Assembly (NCBI RefSeq): GCF_000875895.1 | Contig: NZ_JXCF01000256.1 | Location: 62,001-126,000, forward strand | DNA: 64,000 bases | DNA from: Staphylococcus gallinarum | GTDB lineage: Bacteria; Bacillota; Bacilli; Staphylococcales; Staphylococcaceae | Reading direction: 5' to 3' | Part shown: one piece after another, positions 27,618 to 37,251 of the stretch | How the letters are laid out: the number at the start of each line of letters is the position of its first letter | Numbering within the stretch: position 1 is the first letter of the stretch | Translations under genes and position numbers: made by a program | The notes under the pieces: generated by a model | What the model saw: the letters and a program-made list of their open reading frames with translations, nothing else | What the model was told of the DNA's origin: nothing | The model's database searches: none

Positions 27618-29360
27618 TTAGAAGAAACGTCTCATTGCAGTAGACATTGGTGGTAATTCATCAAAGTCTAATTTTTTATCTTCTGTGATTGATCTATACG
27701 CCCATTTACCATAATTAATTGCTTCATCTTTAACAATTTTACCTGGTAATGGTGCTGCAGTTGGATCAACATATACATTGACAATTGTTGGTTTGTCTTG
27801 TGACATTGCATCTTCAACAACTTCATCGATTCGATGTGGGTCAGTTAATGTATAACCGACACCGCCACAACTTTCAGCAAATTTTGCTAAATCAATGTCT
27901 GTAAAGTCAATAGCATATTCTAATTCACCTGCTGCTTGTTGCTCGTATTTAATAAATGACAATTGTTGATTATTTAAGACAAATATTGTCATCGGTAAGT
28001 CATATTGAACTGCAGTGGCAAAGTCTTGCATTACCATTTCAAAGCCACCGTCACCTGCAATACCTACGACTTGGCGATTTGGATATGCACGTTTAGCAGC
28101 AATTGCACCTGGTAATGCACAACCCATTGTACCTAACCAACTTGAAATAATAAATTTATTATTAACAGTTAAATCTAAATAACGTGTTGACCAAACTGTA
28201 GATGTACCAACATCTATAGAGAAGATTGCATCATCTGTTCTGACTTTATTAATCGCATCCATTAAGCGCTCTGGACGAATTGGACTGCTTTCATCTTGTT
28301 TATCTGCAGTCATCCAAGAGTCCCACGTAGCCTTACGTTCTAATGTTTTATTTAAGAAATCTCTATTAGAAACAAACTTCACAGAATCTGTAAGTTGTTG
28401 TAAAGCATATTTACTGTCTCCAATTATACCTACATTAATGTCAAAGCGATGTCCAATTGCTTCCGGATTTGTATCAATTTGAATTGCTTTGATATTTTTC
28501 TTAGGTAAATAATCTACATATGGATAATTTGTACCTACCATAATTAATAAATCTGCTTCTTGAATCGTTTGATAAGATGTTTTAGTCCCTATTTTACCTA
28601 AATTACCAATATTATATGGATGTGCATCAGGTAAAATTCCTTTTGCAGGTAATGTGATAATTGAAGGGATTTTTACCGCTTCGATAAATTCACGTACTTC
28701 ATCTTTAGCATGTTTAGCACCAGTACCGATTAACATAACTGGTCGTTTACTCTTATTGATTAATTTAGTTGCTTTTTTAATACTTCTAGGTTTAGGTGCA
28801 ATACGTGCTGGTGGAGCAGTATCAACTGGTGTATTGGTATTGTCTTTAACCTTATTAGTTAACAAGTTATTTGGCAAGATAAGTACTGCCACACCTTTTT
28901 TCTCGTAAGCTGTACGAATCGCTTCATTAACAATGCCAAAGATATCTTTATCATTTTCTGAAATTTGGCGATTATACACAGCTACATCTTCAACCATTTT
29001 ACTAATATCAGTTTCTTGGAATGCTTTAGTACCTAATGCTGTGCTATTTGTTTGTCCTGATAAAATCAATTGTGGCACATTATCCATCTTGGCATCATAC
29101 ATACCATTTAATAAATGAACAATACCAGGTCCACCAATACTTAAAGCGACCCCAATTTTCCCTGTTAATTTTGTATAACTAGCTGCAGCTAAACTTGCAA
29201 CTTCTTCGTGTCTTACATGTACAAACTCAATATTTTCTCTCACTGTTCTTAAACTGTCTACGACAGCATCTATTGAATCTCCTGGAATACCATATAAGTG
29301 ATCAATATCCCAAGCTTGTAACGCTTTAACTAATGCATGATTTGCTTTAATTTTTGCCAT
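27618..29360 (-). CDS. cidC: Pyruvate:quinone oxidoreductase / pyruvate oxidase CidC
   Basis: This is a thiamine-diphosphate flavoenzyme, 580 residues from the ATG at 29360; the frame opens at 29384, but AAAGGGG sits in front of the internal start. N-terminal ThDP pyrimidine domain: YGIPGDSIDAVVDSL and HVRHEEVASLAA with the catalytic Glu. A central FAD-binding domain covers about 190-330. C-terminal ThDP domain: GDGGFEMVMQDFATA with the distal metal site, and NNQQLSFIKYEQ. It converts pyruvate to acetate and CO2 at the membrane, producing overflow acetate linked to cell death in biofilms. It is the third gene of cidABC, 76 bp after cidB. Confidence 0.93.
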   Translation of the reverse strand: MAKIKANHALVKALQAWDIDHLYGIPGDSIDAVVDSLRTVRENIEFVHVRHEEVASLAAASYTKLTGKIGVALSIGGPGIVHLLNGMYDAKMDNVPQLILSGQTNSTALGTKAFQETDISKMVEDVAVYNRQISENDKDIFGIVNEAIRTAYEKKGVAVLILPNNLLTNKVKDNTNTPVDTAPPARIAPKPRSIKKATKLINKSKRPVMLIGTGAKHAKDEVREFIEAVKIPSIITLPAKGILPDAHPYNIGNLGKIGTKTSYQTIQEADLLIMVGTNYPYVDYLPKKNIKAIQIDTNPEAIGHRFDINVGIIGDSKYALQQLTDSVKFVSNRDFLNKTLERKATWDSWMTADKQDESSPIRPERLMDAINKVRTDDAIFSIDVGTSTVWSTRYLDLTVNNKFIISSWLGTMGCALPGAIAAKRAYPNRQVVGIAGDGGFEMVMQDFATAVQYDLPMTIFVLNNQQLSFIKYEQQAAGELEYAIDFTDIDLAKFAESCGGVGYTLTDPHRIDEVVEDAMSQDKPTIVNVYVDPTAAPLPGKIVKDEAINYGKWAYRSITEDKKLDFDELPPMSTAMRRFF

Positions 29361-29436
29361 TTTAAAATAGCCCCTTTCAAACATTTCACTATATATTTTT
29401 AATTTCCATAATTCAAAAATCTAAAAAACGATTACT

Positions 29437-30123
29437 CTAATATAAGAAAAGGATGAGTATTGGTAACAACACTGAGCTCATCACTGCAGTTAAAATCATA
29501 CCTATTGAGCTAAATGCACCTGATTCTAGATCCATTTCTAATGCCTTTGCCGTACCAAATGCATGTGACGCATTTCCATATGTTAAACCTTTAGCTATTG
29601 ATGTTTCAAATCTGCCGAATCTTAACAAATAAGAACCCACAATACTGCCAATCAAACCAGTTGCAACGATAAACATAACGGTAATCGTGTCTATACCACC
29701 GAGTTGATGAGATACTTCAATACCTACTGCTGCAGTCATAGATCTTGGCAACATTGTAACTATCACTTCTTTAGAATAGCCAAATAGTTTAAGAATACTA
29801 TATACAAATATGAAATTTAATAACACTGCTGCGAGTACACTACTAACAATTATCTTTAAATGGGCCATTATCTTTTGACGGTTTTGATAAAGAGGAAAAG
29901 CAAGGCATACAACCGTACAATTTAGAAGATAATTGATCCATTGTCCACCGACCATATAATCTTGATAACCTTCATTTGATAATAATAGTACGATGATGAT
30001 GCCTATGGATGATATTAATGCTGGATTTAAAAATGGACTTTTGTATCGTTGTTGTAATTTCTTGGCGCCGATATACATGATTACAGTTAATACAATCATG
30101 AAAATTGTTTTTAGTATTAACAT
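29437..30123 (-). CDS. cidB: CidB, LrgB-family membrane protein
   Basis: This is a 228-residue integral membrane protein of the LrgB/CidB family, about seven to eight helices. Family signatures are [18 protein letters not shown] (about 124-141) and [14 protein letters not shown] near 186-199. It works with holin-like CidA in control of lysis and pyruvate/acetate stress. Its ATG directly abuts the cidA stop, indicating coupled translation. Confidence 0.92.
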   Translation of the reverse strand: MLILKTIFMIVLTVIMYIGAKKLQQRYKSPFLNPALISSIGIIIVLLLSNEGYQDYMVGGQWINYLLNCTVVCLAFPLYQNRQKIMAHLKIIVSSVLAAVLLNFIFVYSILKLFGYSKEVIVTMLPRSMTAAVGIEVSHQLGGIDTITVMFIVATGLIGSIVGSYLLRFGRFETSIAKGLTYGNASHAFGTAKALEMDLESGAFSSIGMILTAVMSSVLLPILILFLY

Positions 30124-30510
30124 CTAATTTTGTCCATTCCCGTATCTTGTGATTTTAACCATTTTTTCAGCAATAAATCCTGAAATTAATGCCACACAAC
30201 ATGTTCCAAATATTACCATTGTAAAGAACAACACGAAGTTAACATCAATTTCCGACACAACATCCATGACACCTACCACTGAAGGTATAAAGAAAAACAC
30301 CATAAATGTTAAAAAGAAGTTAGCACCATCATTCACCCATTTAGATGGTATAACTTTAAATTGTAATAATAAGAAAAATAAAAATAAACCTACAATACTA
30401 CCTGCGATGGGGATGTGTAACACTTGTTGTAGCACATTGCCCAAATAAGTAATAACCATTATGACCATGATTTGCATCAGTGTTCTAATAACTTTGCGTG
30501 CGATATGCAA
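30124..30510 (-). CDS. cidA: CidA, holin-like protein
   Basis: This is a 128-residue protein of the CidA/LrgA family with four hydrophobic helices. It includes the conserved [18 protein letters not shown] (about 33-50), [19 protein letters not shown] (62-80) and a charged C-terminus. It is proposed to form holin-like pores that modulate murein hydrolase activity and autolysis. First gene of cidABC; a cre-like site lies about 125 bp upstream and the LysR regulator gene cidR further upstream. Confidence 0.92.
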   Translation of the reverse strand: MHIARKVIRTLMQIMVIMVITYLGNVLQQVLHIPIAGSIVGLFLFFLLLQFKVIPSKWVNDGANFFLTFMVFFFIPSVVGVMDVVSEIDVNFVLFFTMVIFGTCCVALISGFIAEKMVKITRYGNGQN

Positions 30511-30631
30511 TACTCATCATTCCTTTAGAACAGTTTCACGAACTGTTATTTTTGTTTACATATATAAGTATAAGTGAGAATCACTCATAATAAAAATATT
30601 GATTTTTAATATAAAGTATTACTTTTTTCTA

Positions 30632-30646
30632 TGGAAACGCTTTACA
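30632..30646 (-). promoter_or_regulatory. cre-like site in the cidA promoter region
   Basis: On the minus strand, GTAAAGCGTTTCCA keeps the AAAGCGTTT centre of a CcpA site but with an imperfect left flank. CcpA control of cidABC is known in S. aureus. Moderate to weak match. Confidence 0.35.
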
Positions 30647-30680
30647 TTATAGTTATTTATAATATGAATTTATTACATTA

Positions 30681-30718
30681 AAAAAAGCCCCATCGACTTT
30701 TCAGTTGTCGATAGAGCT
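30681..30718 (-). terminator. Intrinsic terminator after cidR
   Basis: CATCGAC (30691-30697) pairs with GTCGATA (30707-30713), extended by partial pairing, with a TTTTTT tract on the minus strand at 30686-30681. Confidence 0.7.
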
Positions 30719-30753
30719 ATCATTCAATAATCTATTCTATATTATGTCACGCA

Positions 30754-31629
30754 TTATAAATGTAATTTCATAAAATCTATCCACTGTCTTGTGGCATGAC
30801 TTAAATATTTATCCTTTTTCCAAATAACTCCTAATTCCCAACGCATGGATTGATCTACAATTTTTATATTTTTAAAATTGTTATCAAGCATATTCACAAT
30901 ATTTTCTGGCAATATACTTACACCAAGGTGCGCACTTAATAAATTTTCTATAAAGTTCCACTGCGAAATCTTGGAAATTGTATTAGGGATAAACCCTGCA
31001 TTTTTAGCTGCTTCAATAATTTTATCATTTAAATAGAAATCTTCATTAAATAAAATAAAGTCTTCATCTTTTAACATGTGCATTTCAATCTCGTCGTAAC
31101 GTGCTAGCTCATGTTCCTTATTCAGTACGAGACGTAAATCTTCTTGATAAAGTGGTATTGAATGAAATATCGTTTTATCTACGGGTAATGTTGTTATACC
31201 TATATCAATTTCATCATTAATAAGTTGTGTTTCAATCATTTTTCCGCCATTTTCAACTAGGTTATATGTTACATTTGGATATTGTTGATGGAATTGTCCT
31301 AAAATATGGATAAATTGATTCATATTCATTACAGCAGATAATCCAATGCTAATATGTCCTGTCTCTAAACCAAGTAAGCTATTAATCTCCTTGGGTAAAT
31401 CATTATAAAGCGTCAATATTTCTTTACATTTTTGAAAGAATATTTTACCCGCATCCGTTAATACCAATTGACGTTTACTTCTGTCAAATAGTGGCATATT
31501 AAGTTCTTTCTCTAAATCTTTGATCGCCTTACTGATTGTCGGTTGTGCAATATATAATGATTTAGACGCATTTGTCATGCCATCTTGATTTACCACTTCA
31601 ACAAAGTATTTCATCTGCTTAATATCCAT
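30754..31629 (-). CDS. cidR: CidR, LysR-type transcriptional regulator
   Basis: This is a 291-residue LysR regulator. The N-terminal winged helix-turn-helix (MDIKQMKYFVEVVNQDGMTNASKSLYIAQPTISKAIKDLE, 1-40) and the C-terminal periplasmic-binding-like effector domain (about 90-290) are intact. In S. aureus CidR activates cidABC in response to glucose overflow metabolism and acetate; the same position upstream of cidA supports that role here. It has its own terminator, so it is a separate transcript from cidABC. Confidence 0.88.
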   Translation of the reverse strand: MDIKQMKYFVEVVNQDGMTNASKSLYIAQPTISKAIKDLEKELNMPLFDRSKRQLVLTDAGKIFFQKCKEILTLYNDLPKEINSLLGLETGHISIGLSAVMNMNQFIHILGQFHQQYPNVTYNLVENGGKMIETQLINDEIDIGITTLPVDKTIFHSIPLYQEDLRLVLNKEHELARYDEIEMHMLKDEDFILFNEDFYLNDKIIEAAKNAGFIPNTISKISQWNFIENLLSAHLGVSILPENIVNMLDNNFKNIKIVDQSMRWELGVIWKKDKYLSHATRQWIDFMKLHL

Positions 31630-31704
31630 AGTATGTCTCCCCTAATCCAAACAAAGTGAAAGCTTGATTATCAGTAGTATAACACTGATTGAGCTGTGAC
31701 AAAA

Positions 31705-31861
31705 AAAGATAGACACCCGGCATAGTCATTCGGACTCAATGATTCAGACTTAACTCATACACATCCTACAATATTGAACAGTAAGCCATTAATATTAGCC
31801 ATATTCACATATTGATTCGCATATGTTGTCTTATCATGCCGATAGACTTTAACGAGTGTCT
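31705..31861 (-). terminator. Structured 3' region or terminator between nhaC and cidR
   Basis: On the minus strand, AGACAC...CGGCAT near 31860-31834 can pair with ATGCCG...GTGTCT ending near 31713, followed immediately by TTTTTTT (31708-31702). The enclosed 100 nt contains further short pairings. It is longer than an ordinary terminator and may be an attenuator or small RNA ahead of cidR. Confidence 0.4.
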
Positions 31862-31885
31862 AAAGTATGCTTTAACAAAGTGTAA

Positions 31886-33349
31886 TTAAACTAACTCTGT
31901 TCCTTTAGTATTATTTAATGATTTTCCATCATTATCATCGTCTAATTTAATAATTTTAAAGCCAATATAACCAAATATAATAGATATAATAGGCACAGTA
32001 TAATTTAAGATAGCATAAGGTGCATATTCCATAACTGAAACACCTAATGTCGAAGCGATAAACACACCACAAGTATTCCATGGCGCAAATACAGACGTCA
32101 GTGTCCCTCCATCTTCTAATGCTCTTGATAAGTTCTTCGGATGTAATCCCTTCTCTTTAAACGTACTTGCATACATGCGAGAAGGTACAATGATTGATAT
32201 ATATTGTTCTGAGCATGTAAAGTTTGTTCCTATGCATGACACAATTACTGACGCAATAAGTGATCCCGTCGATTTTGCAAACTTTAAGATTACAGAAATC
32301 AATGCTGCAAGCATACCGGAATATTCCAATACTCCACCAAATGTCATTGCAACAAGCGTTAATGATATCGTGTAGAACATTGACTCCAAACCACCACGGT
32401 TAAACAATTCATCGACTAACTTATTACCTGAATCAATCGTATAACCCGTTTGTAAGGCTGTTAATGCTTCCGTTAAGCTGCCACCTTGAATAAAGATTTG
32501 TGCAAAGAATCCTAGAATAATACCTACGACAATGGCTGGTATTGCTGGAACTTTAACTACGACAAGCCCAATTACAATAAGTGGAATTAATAATAACCAT
32601 GGCGTAATTACGAATTGATCTTGCATTGTATGTAATATTTTGTCGATATTTTTAGTATCAAAATGCTTAGCACCAAATTGTTGACCAATAAAGAAAAAGG
32701 CAATCAACGTAATTATCAACGCAGGAATTGTTGTATAAAGCATGTGTTTAATGTGATCAAATAAATCTACATCACTTAGACCTGAAGCCAAATTGGTAGT
32801 GTCTGACAGTGGACTCATTTTATCACCAAAATACGAACCACAAATGACCGCACCGGCAACCATCCCAGGTGATATTCCCATACTAATACCAATCCCCATA
32901 GAAGCTACACCAACTGTTGCCATAGTCGACCAACTACTACCAATAGCTAAAGCCACAATTCCACATAGAATAACGACCACCGTTAAAAAGTATCTAGGAT
33001 CAATTAATTGTAAACCGTAATAAATCATCGTAGCTACAACACCGCTACCAATCCATGAACCGATGATCAAACCAACTAAGATAATAATAACGATCGCTGG
33101 CAAAGCATGACGTATCCCCTTATACATCATTTCTTCCACTTCTTCAAATGTATAACCGTGTAACATAGTGACAATAATAGCAACTGCAGTTCCAATCATG
33201 AGTGGAATGTGGGGTTCCTTCTCAAGTACAGCAACTGTAAATAACATGCAAGCTATCATTATTGCTAATGTAAATACTGCAGCAGTAATCCCTATTTCTT
33301 TTTTCGTAGTGACTTTGTCTTGTTCAGTTCCTTTTTTCTTATTAAACAT
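31886..33349 (-). CDS. nhaC: NhaC-family Na+/H+ antiporter
   Basis: This is a 487-residue membrane protein, about 12 helices, of the NhaC family. Conserved segments are GSSWSTMATVGVASMGIG (about 137-154), CGSYFGDKMSPLSDTTNLAS (about 170-189) and NFTCSEQYISIIVPSRMY near 384-401. It exchanges external protons for internal sodium, or a related carboxylate exchange: NhaC includes malate/lactate antiporters, so ion specificity is uncertain. It starts after AAAGGGAGG. A near-perfect cre palindrome sits about 40 bp upstream of the start. Confidence 0.85.
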   Translation of the reverse strand: MFNKKKGTEQDKVTTKKEIGITAAVFTLAIMIACMLFTVAVLEKEPHIPLMIGTAVAIIVTMLHGYTFEEVEEMMYKGIRHALPAIVIIILVGLIIGSWIGSGVVATMIYYGLQLIDPRYFLTVVVILCGIVALAIGSSWSTMATVGVASMGIGISMGISPGMVAGAVICGSYFGDKMSPLSDTTNLASGLSDVDLFDHIKHMLYTTIPALIITLIAFFFIGQQFGAKHFDTKNIDKILHTMQDQFVITPWLLLIPLIVIGLVVVKVPAIPAIVVGIILGFFAQIFIQGGSLTEALTALQTGYTIDSGNKLVDELFNRGGLESMFYTISLTLVAMTFGGVLEYSGMLAALISVILKFAKSTGSLIASVIVSCIGTNFTCSEQYISIIVPSRMYASTFKEKGLHPKNLSRALEDGGTLTSVFAPWNTCGVFIASTLGVSVMEYAPYAILNYTVPIISIIFGYIGFKIIKLDDDNDGKSLNNTKGTELV

Positions 33350-33389
33350 TAACAGCGCCTCCCTTTGTTAAATAAATAATACCTAAAAA

Positions 33390-33403
33390 AGAAAGCGCTT
33401 TCA
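33390..33403 (-). promoter_or_regulatory. Near-perfect cre palindrome upstream of nhaC
   Basis: AGAAAGCGCTTTCA differs from the ideal TGAAAGCGCTTTCA at one or two end positions and includes a perfect 12-bp palindrome GAAAGCGCTTTC. It lies 40 bp before the nhaC ATG, a roadblock/operator position. Confidence 0.65.
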
Positions 33404-33533
33404 ACAACGTATTTATCTTTTATCTGTATTTTATTCAGCACTAATTATCATTGAACATAATATATTCTATATAATTTGTACTTTATATTTTCAGCTTTTA
33501 CCAATCTTTAATTGAAAGCATTAAATCTTAAAA

Positions 33534-33570
33534 ATCGCTAGCGACAAGTAACATTCCGAACGCTAACGAT
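33534..33570 (-). terminator. Intrinsic terminator after drp35
   Basis: ATCGCTAGCG (33534-33543) pairs with CGCTAACGAT (33561-33570, one mismatch/G-T), then TTTTAAG on the minus strand. Confidence 0.75.
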
Positions 33571-33585
33571 CTATGAATAGTTATC

Positions 33586-34557
33586 TTAATGAAATTGGTA
33601 ACTATGATGACCTTTGGCAAAACCTTTAGCTGTATATATCCAAGATGCGCCACCTTTTTCAATATCATTTGAACAAATCAGCAACTGATCTGTACCAGGG
33701 ATAAATGCAGGATGTGTTGAACGTAACATCTTCCCACTATCTCTACCTGGAATTAATATTTGGCCTATAGGGTAACCTTTAGGATTAAAAACTAACACAC
33801 GTCCTTGACCATACATCGCAACATATAAATTATCATCTGCATCTATACAACAAGAGTCTGGTCCTTCATGCCCTGTAAAATGATAAGGGATTGATGCGCC
33901 AAACGGTGCAATTGTGACACCATCTTCTAATAAATCGACTCTATGCAAACGATTCGCATTCGTCTCAGTTACCCATAGAGTACGCTCATCCGTGCTCAAT
34001 GCAATACCATTTGCTACTGCAAGATTTAACAGAACAGGTGTCACACTTTTATATTCAGGATCGACGTAATAAACGCCACCTTTTGGATTTGTCGAATAGC
34101 CCCTAAAATCAGTAAAATAAAAACCACCTTTACTATCAAATACTAAGTCATCGACACAGTATTCCGTTTCAATATCCGAAATAATCATTTGTTGTTGTTC
34201 ACCGTTAGCATCGACCGCATAAATACCACCTGAACTTTCAAAATCTCCTAAATAACATACAAACAATCGACCATCTTTATGAATTTTGACTGCAGCAGGA
34301 TTTTGTTTATTAGCAGTAAAATGTGCTTTTACTTTCTTTTCAGGCATTTCAACTTTAAAGATAGTCCCTCCAAAAACCTCACACAACATTAAATCTCCTT
34401 GACGATCAAAACATAGTCCTTCTAATTGTAAACCATCATCAGAAATTTTCACCCATGGTTCTGCAGTAACAGTTTGTAAGTATTGTTCGTGTGCTTGTAA
34501 AGGAACTGCAGTAGCTGCTGCACCCGTATAATTTAACTTTGGAATTTCATTTGTCAT
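33586..34557 (-). CDS. drp35: Drp35-type lactonase (drug-responsive protein)
   Basis: This is a 323-residue six-bladed beta-propeller of the SMP-30/gluconolactonase family, close to staphylococcal Drp35 (324 aa). Calcium and active-site regions are [18 protein letters not shown] (about 47-64), [23 protein letters not shown] (about 133-155), [21 protein letters not shown] and [16 protein letters not shown]. It hydrolyses lactones in the cytoplasm and is induced by cell-wall antibiotics in S. aureus. Monocistronic, with GAGGAGG before the ATG and a cre-like site upstream. Confidence 0.9.
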   Translation of the reverse strand: MTNEIPKLNYTGAAATAVPLQAHEQYLQTVTAEPWVKISDDGLQLEGLCFDRQGDLMLCEVFGGTIFKVEMPEKKVKAHFTANKQNPAAVKIHKDGRLFVCYLGDFESSGGIYAVDANGEQQQMIISDIETEYCVDDLVFDSKGGFYFTDFRGYSTNPKGGVYYVDPEYKSVTPVLLNLAVANGIALSTDERTLWVTETNANRLHRVDLLEDGVTIAPFGASIPYHFTGHEGPDSCCIDADDNLYVAMYGQGRVLVFNPKGYPIGQILIPGRDSGKMLRSTHPAFIPGTDQLLICSNDIEKGGASWIYTAKGFAKGHHSYQFH

Positions 34558-34594
34558 GCTTATTCCTCCTCAAATAGTATCCTCACTTATTATA

Positions 34595-34608
34595 TGATAA
34601 CGCTTACT
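34595..34608 (-). promoter_or_regulatory. cre-like site upstream of drp35
   Basis: TGATAACGCTTACT matches about 12 of 14 positions of the CcpA consensus, 38 bp before the drp35 start. Confidence 0.35.
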
Positions 34609-34627
34609 TTATTTGTAGTAATACTAT

Positions 34628-34701
34628 AAAAAAAGCCTAAAGCCAGTTATCATCTATAATAAAGTACATCGTACTTCAAATCTGATACTAGCGTTTAGAC
34701 T
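34628..34701 (-). terminator. Terminator of the mvaC-mvaA operon
   Basis: On the minus strand, AGTCTAAACGC (from 34701) pairs with GGCTTTAGGCT (with G-T pairs), closing an inner AAGTAC-GAT-GTACTT hairpin, then TTTTTTT. Confidence 0.65.
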
Positions 34702-34713
34702 ATATTATATTTA

Positions 34714-35997
34714 TTATTGATGCGTTCTAATGTCAGCTAATAATTGCTCGGCAACTGCCGTATTGGCTTGTGGCTGTTGCTTTAACAACTGAGCAACTTG
34801 TTCAATTTCTGCACCTTGTGCGCCAACTACGATAGCTAACGACTTAAATTGCAAACTCATATGTCCTTGTTGGATCCCTTCAGATACAAGTGCTCGACAA
34901 GCTGAGAAATTCTGTGCAAGTCCAACTGCTGCAACAACATGACCTAATTCTTTAGCTGAGGTTACTTTCATTAAATCTAATGCCGCCTTTGCAACGGGTA
35001 ATACTTTCGTACCTCCACCAACGGTTGCTAATGTCATTGGAACTTCGATTGTGCCGATTAATTTTTGTCGTTGCTCATCATATTCCCATGTAGCAATACC
35101 TCGATATTGACCATCTTTACTAGCATAAGCATGTGCGCTAGCTTCAGCTCCTCTTGTATCATTACCTGTAGCTAACACTACTGCATGAATTCCATTCATA
35201 ACACCTTTATTATGTGTAGCAGCACGATGAATATCCACTTGTGCTAAGACAGAAGCTCGTTCCATGCGTTTTGCAACAACGTGTCCGTCTCGATCACCCT
35301 TTGTCAAAGCATCGACGTCAATTTCACCTTGCACTTTCACAACTGATGCTGTCGCATGGTTTGACAGTATACTCATTAAAATATCTATATCTGACAATTC
35401 ATTATTCAAGTAGGCCGTAATACCTTCCAAAATAGTATTTAGCATATTAGCGCCCATTGCATCTTGTGTATCAACATATACCTTTAATGACAATAATTGC
35501 GCTTCTGCAAAGGTATCAATTTCTATTTTATGATACCCACCGCCACGCTTTAAAATAGATGGATAAGATTCATCAGCAATTTGCTTAATCTTCGGTTCTA
35601 ATTCTTGTAATTTGTTGGCTAATGCTGTTGTATCAGTAACGCCATCAAATACGATTTGACCTATCATCAAGCGCTCACTAGCTACAACTTTAAACCCACC
35701 AGTCTGATTTACTAACTTTGCACCATAACTTGCTGCTGCAACAACTGACGGTTCCTCTACCATCATTGGCACGACATATGATTTACCATCGACAATAATT
35801 TCCGGCAATAAACCTACTGGTAATGCACCTTGTCCAATTACATTTTCAATTAAACTATCAGCGATTTCCTCGGAAATTAATGGATCATGTAAAAACATAT
35901 CCCGATTCTCTTCACTTAACCAGCCTTTAGTAACCAATTCCTCTAATTTTTCTTTACGTGACAAATGACGAAATGTCTTGCCTAAGCTTTCCATCAT
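34714..35997 (-). CDS. mvaA: HMG-CoA reductase, class II (mevalonate pathway)
   Basis: This is a 427-residue class II HMG-CoA reductase, reducing HMG-CoA to mevalonate with NAD(P)H. Motifs are catalytic Glu51 in ENVIGQGALP (51-60), the cofactor motif DAMGAN at 179-184, catalytic Lys274 in THNKG, Asp290 in TGNDTR, and a His in GHMSLQFK near 379. It shares a 4-bp overlap with the upstream thiolase gene mvaC, forming a two-gene operon for consecutive steps. A GGGGGAT site precedes the ATG. Confidence 0.93.
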   Translation of the reverse strand: MMESLGKTFRHLSRKEKLEELVTKGWLSEENRDMFLHDPLISEEIADSLIENVIGQGALPVGLLPEIIVDGKSYVVPMMVEEPSVVAAASYGAKLVNQTGGFKVVASERLMIGQIVFDGVTDTTALANKLQELEPKIKQIADESYPSILKRGGGYHKIEIDTFAEAQLLSLKVYVDTQDAMGANMLNTILEGITAYLNNELSDIDILMSILSNHATASVVKVQGEIDVDALTKGDRDGHVVAKRMERASVLAQVDIHRAATHNKGVMNGIHAVVLATGNDTRGAEASAHAYASKDGQYRGIATWEYDEQRQKLIGTIEVPMTLATVGGGTKVLPVAKAALDLMKVTSAKELGHVVAAVGLAQNFSACRALVSEGIQQGHMSLQFKSLAIVVGAQGAEIEQVAQLLKQQPQANTAVAEQLLADIRTHQ

Positions 35998-37148
35998 TTA
36001 TCCCCCTTCTCAATCAACATAGCGATACCTAAGCCCCCACCAATACAAGCCGTTGCAACACCTGTTTGCTTTTGCTCTTGTGCTAAAGCGTTCACTAAAG
36101 TTGTTACTAATCTTGTGCCACTCGCACCAATTGGATGACCTAAAGCAATTGCACCACCATATAAATTAAGTTTTTCTTCAGGAATATTTAAATTCTTTGT
36201 TACAGGAATACTTTGTGCTGCAAATGCTTCTGTCATTTCAACTATATCAACTTCATCAATATCTCTATCAGCTTTATTTAATAGTTGTGTGACAGCATGA
36301 TATGGTGCATAACCCATAAATTCTGGATCACAACCAATTTCTGCATGTTCACCAACATAAGCTAGTATTTCAAAACCTTCTTGTTTCGCGTAATCTGCAT
36401 CCATAAGTATCACTGTTGACGCACCATCATTGATACTTGAAGCATTGCCACCTGTTACAGTTCCATCTTCTTTAAAGATTGTTTTTAATGTCGCTAATTT
36501 CTCTATACTACTATTGCCTCTAATACCTTCATCTGTCGTCATCCATTCACCGTCTATATCTTTTAACGGTACAATTTCGTTGTCGAACTTCCCTGATAAT
36601 GTTGCTTCATGTGCTTTTCTTTGAGATTCGTTAGCAAATGCATCTTGTTGTTCTCTTGTCACATCATATTTCTCTGCTATTTTCTCTGCAGTGATGCCCA
36701 TTGGTACATCCATAAAAGCATCTGTTAAACCATCATGCATAAAGCTTGCTACAGGTGTTTCATCATCGTTTAGTATTAACTTAGGTGCATTAGTCATACT
36801 TTCTACACCGCCTACAGCAACGACCTTGGCTTCTCCCAATTGAATGAGCTGTTTACCCAAGATAATCGATTTCAGTCCCGAACCACACACTTCATTAATT
36901 GTCATCGCTGGTACAGTATTCGGGATACCAGCATTTATACTAATTTGGCGTGCTGGATTTTGCCCACTACCACTTTGCAATACATTTCCGTAAATGACTT
37001 GATCTACGATTTCCGGATTAATTTCAACCGCTTTCATAGCTGCTTCTAATGTTTTAGTACCAAGCTCTACAGCTGAATAATTGCTTAACTTCCCTTTATA
37101 TCTCCCGATTGGTGTACGCTTTGCGCTAACAATAGCTATATTATTCAT
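35994..37148 (-). CDS. mvaC: Acetyl-CoA C-acetyltransferase (thiolase) of the mevalonate pathway
   Basis: This is a 384-residue biosynthetic thiolase condensing two acetyl-CoA to acetoacetyl-CoA. The acyl-accepting Cys88 lies in NEVCGSGLKS, catalytic His338 in GGAIALGHPIGASG and Cys368 in ATACIGGGLG. It has full family length. It is divergent from mvaS, with about 100 bp between the genes, and overlaps mvaA. Together the three genes cover acetyl-CoA to mevalonate. A fatty-acid-degradation thiolase is less likely in this context. Confidence 0.9.
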   Translation of the reverse strand: MNNIAIVSAKRTPIGRYKGKLSNYSAVELGTKTLEAAMKAVEINPEIVDQVIYGNVLQSGSGQNPARQISINAGIPNTVPAMTINEVCGSGLKSIILGKQLIQLGEAKVVAVGGVESMTNAPKLILNDDETPVASFMHDGLTDAFMDVPMGITAEKIAEKYDVTREQQDAFANESQRKAHEATLSGKFDNEIVPLKDIDGEWMTTDEGIRGNSSIEKLATLKTIFKEDGTVTGGNASSINDGASTVILMDADYAKQEGFEILAYVGEHAEIGCDPEFMGYAPYHAVTQLLNKADRDIDEVDIVEMTEAFAAQSIPVTKNLNIPEEKLNLYGGAIALGHPIGASGTRLVTTLVNALAQEQKQTGVATACIGGGLGIAMLIEKGDK

Positions 37149-37251
37149 TATAAATCTCCTTTGTAACTATTTTTAAATTATTGTATTTTCTTCGTTTGAT
37201 TTGGTATGATACAATTGCTTATTTATATACAGAAAGGTGTCGATACGCTTT

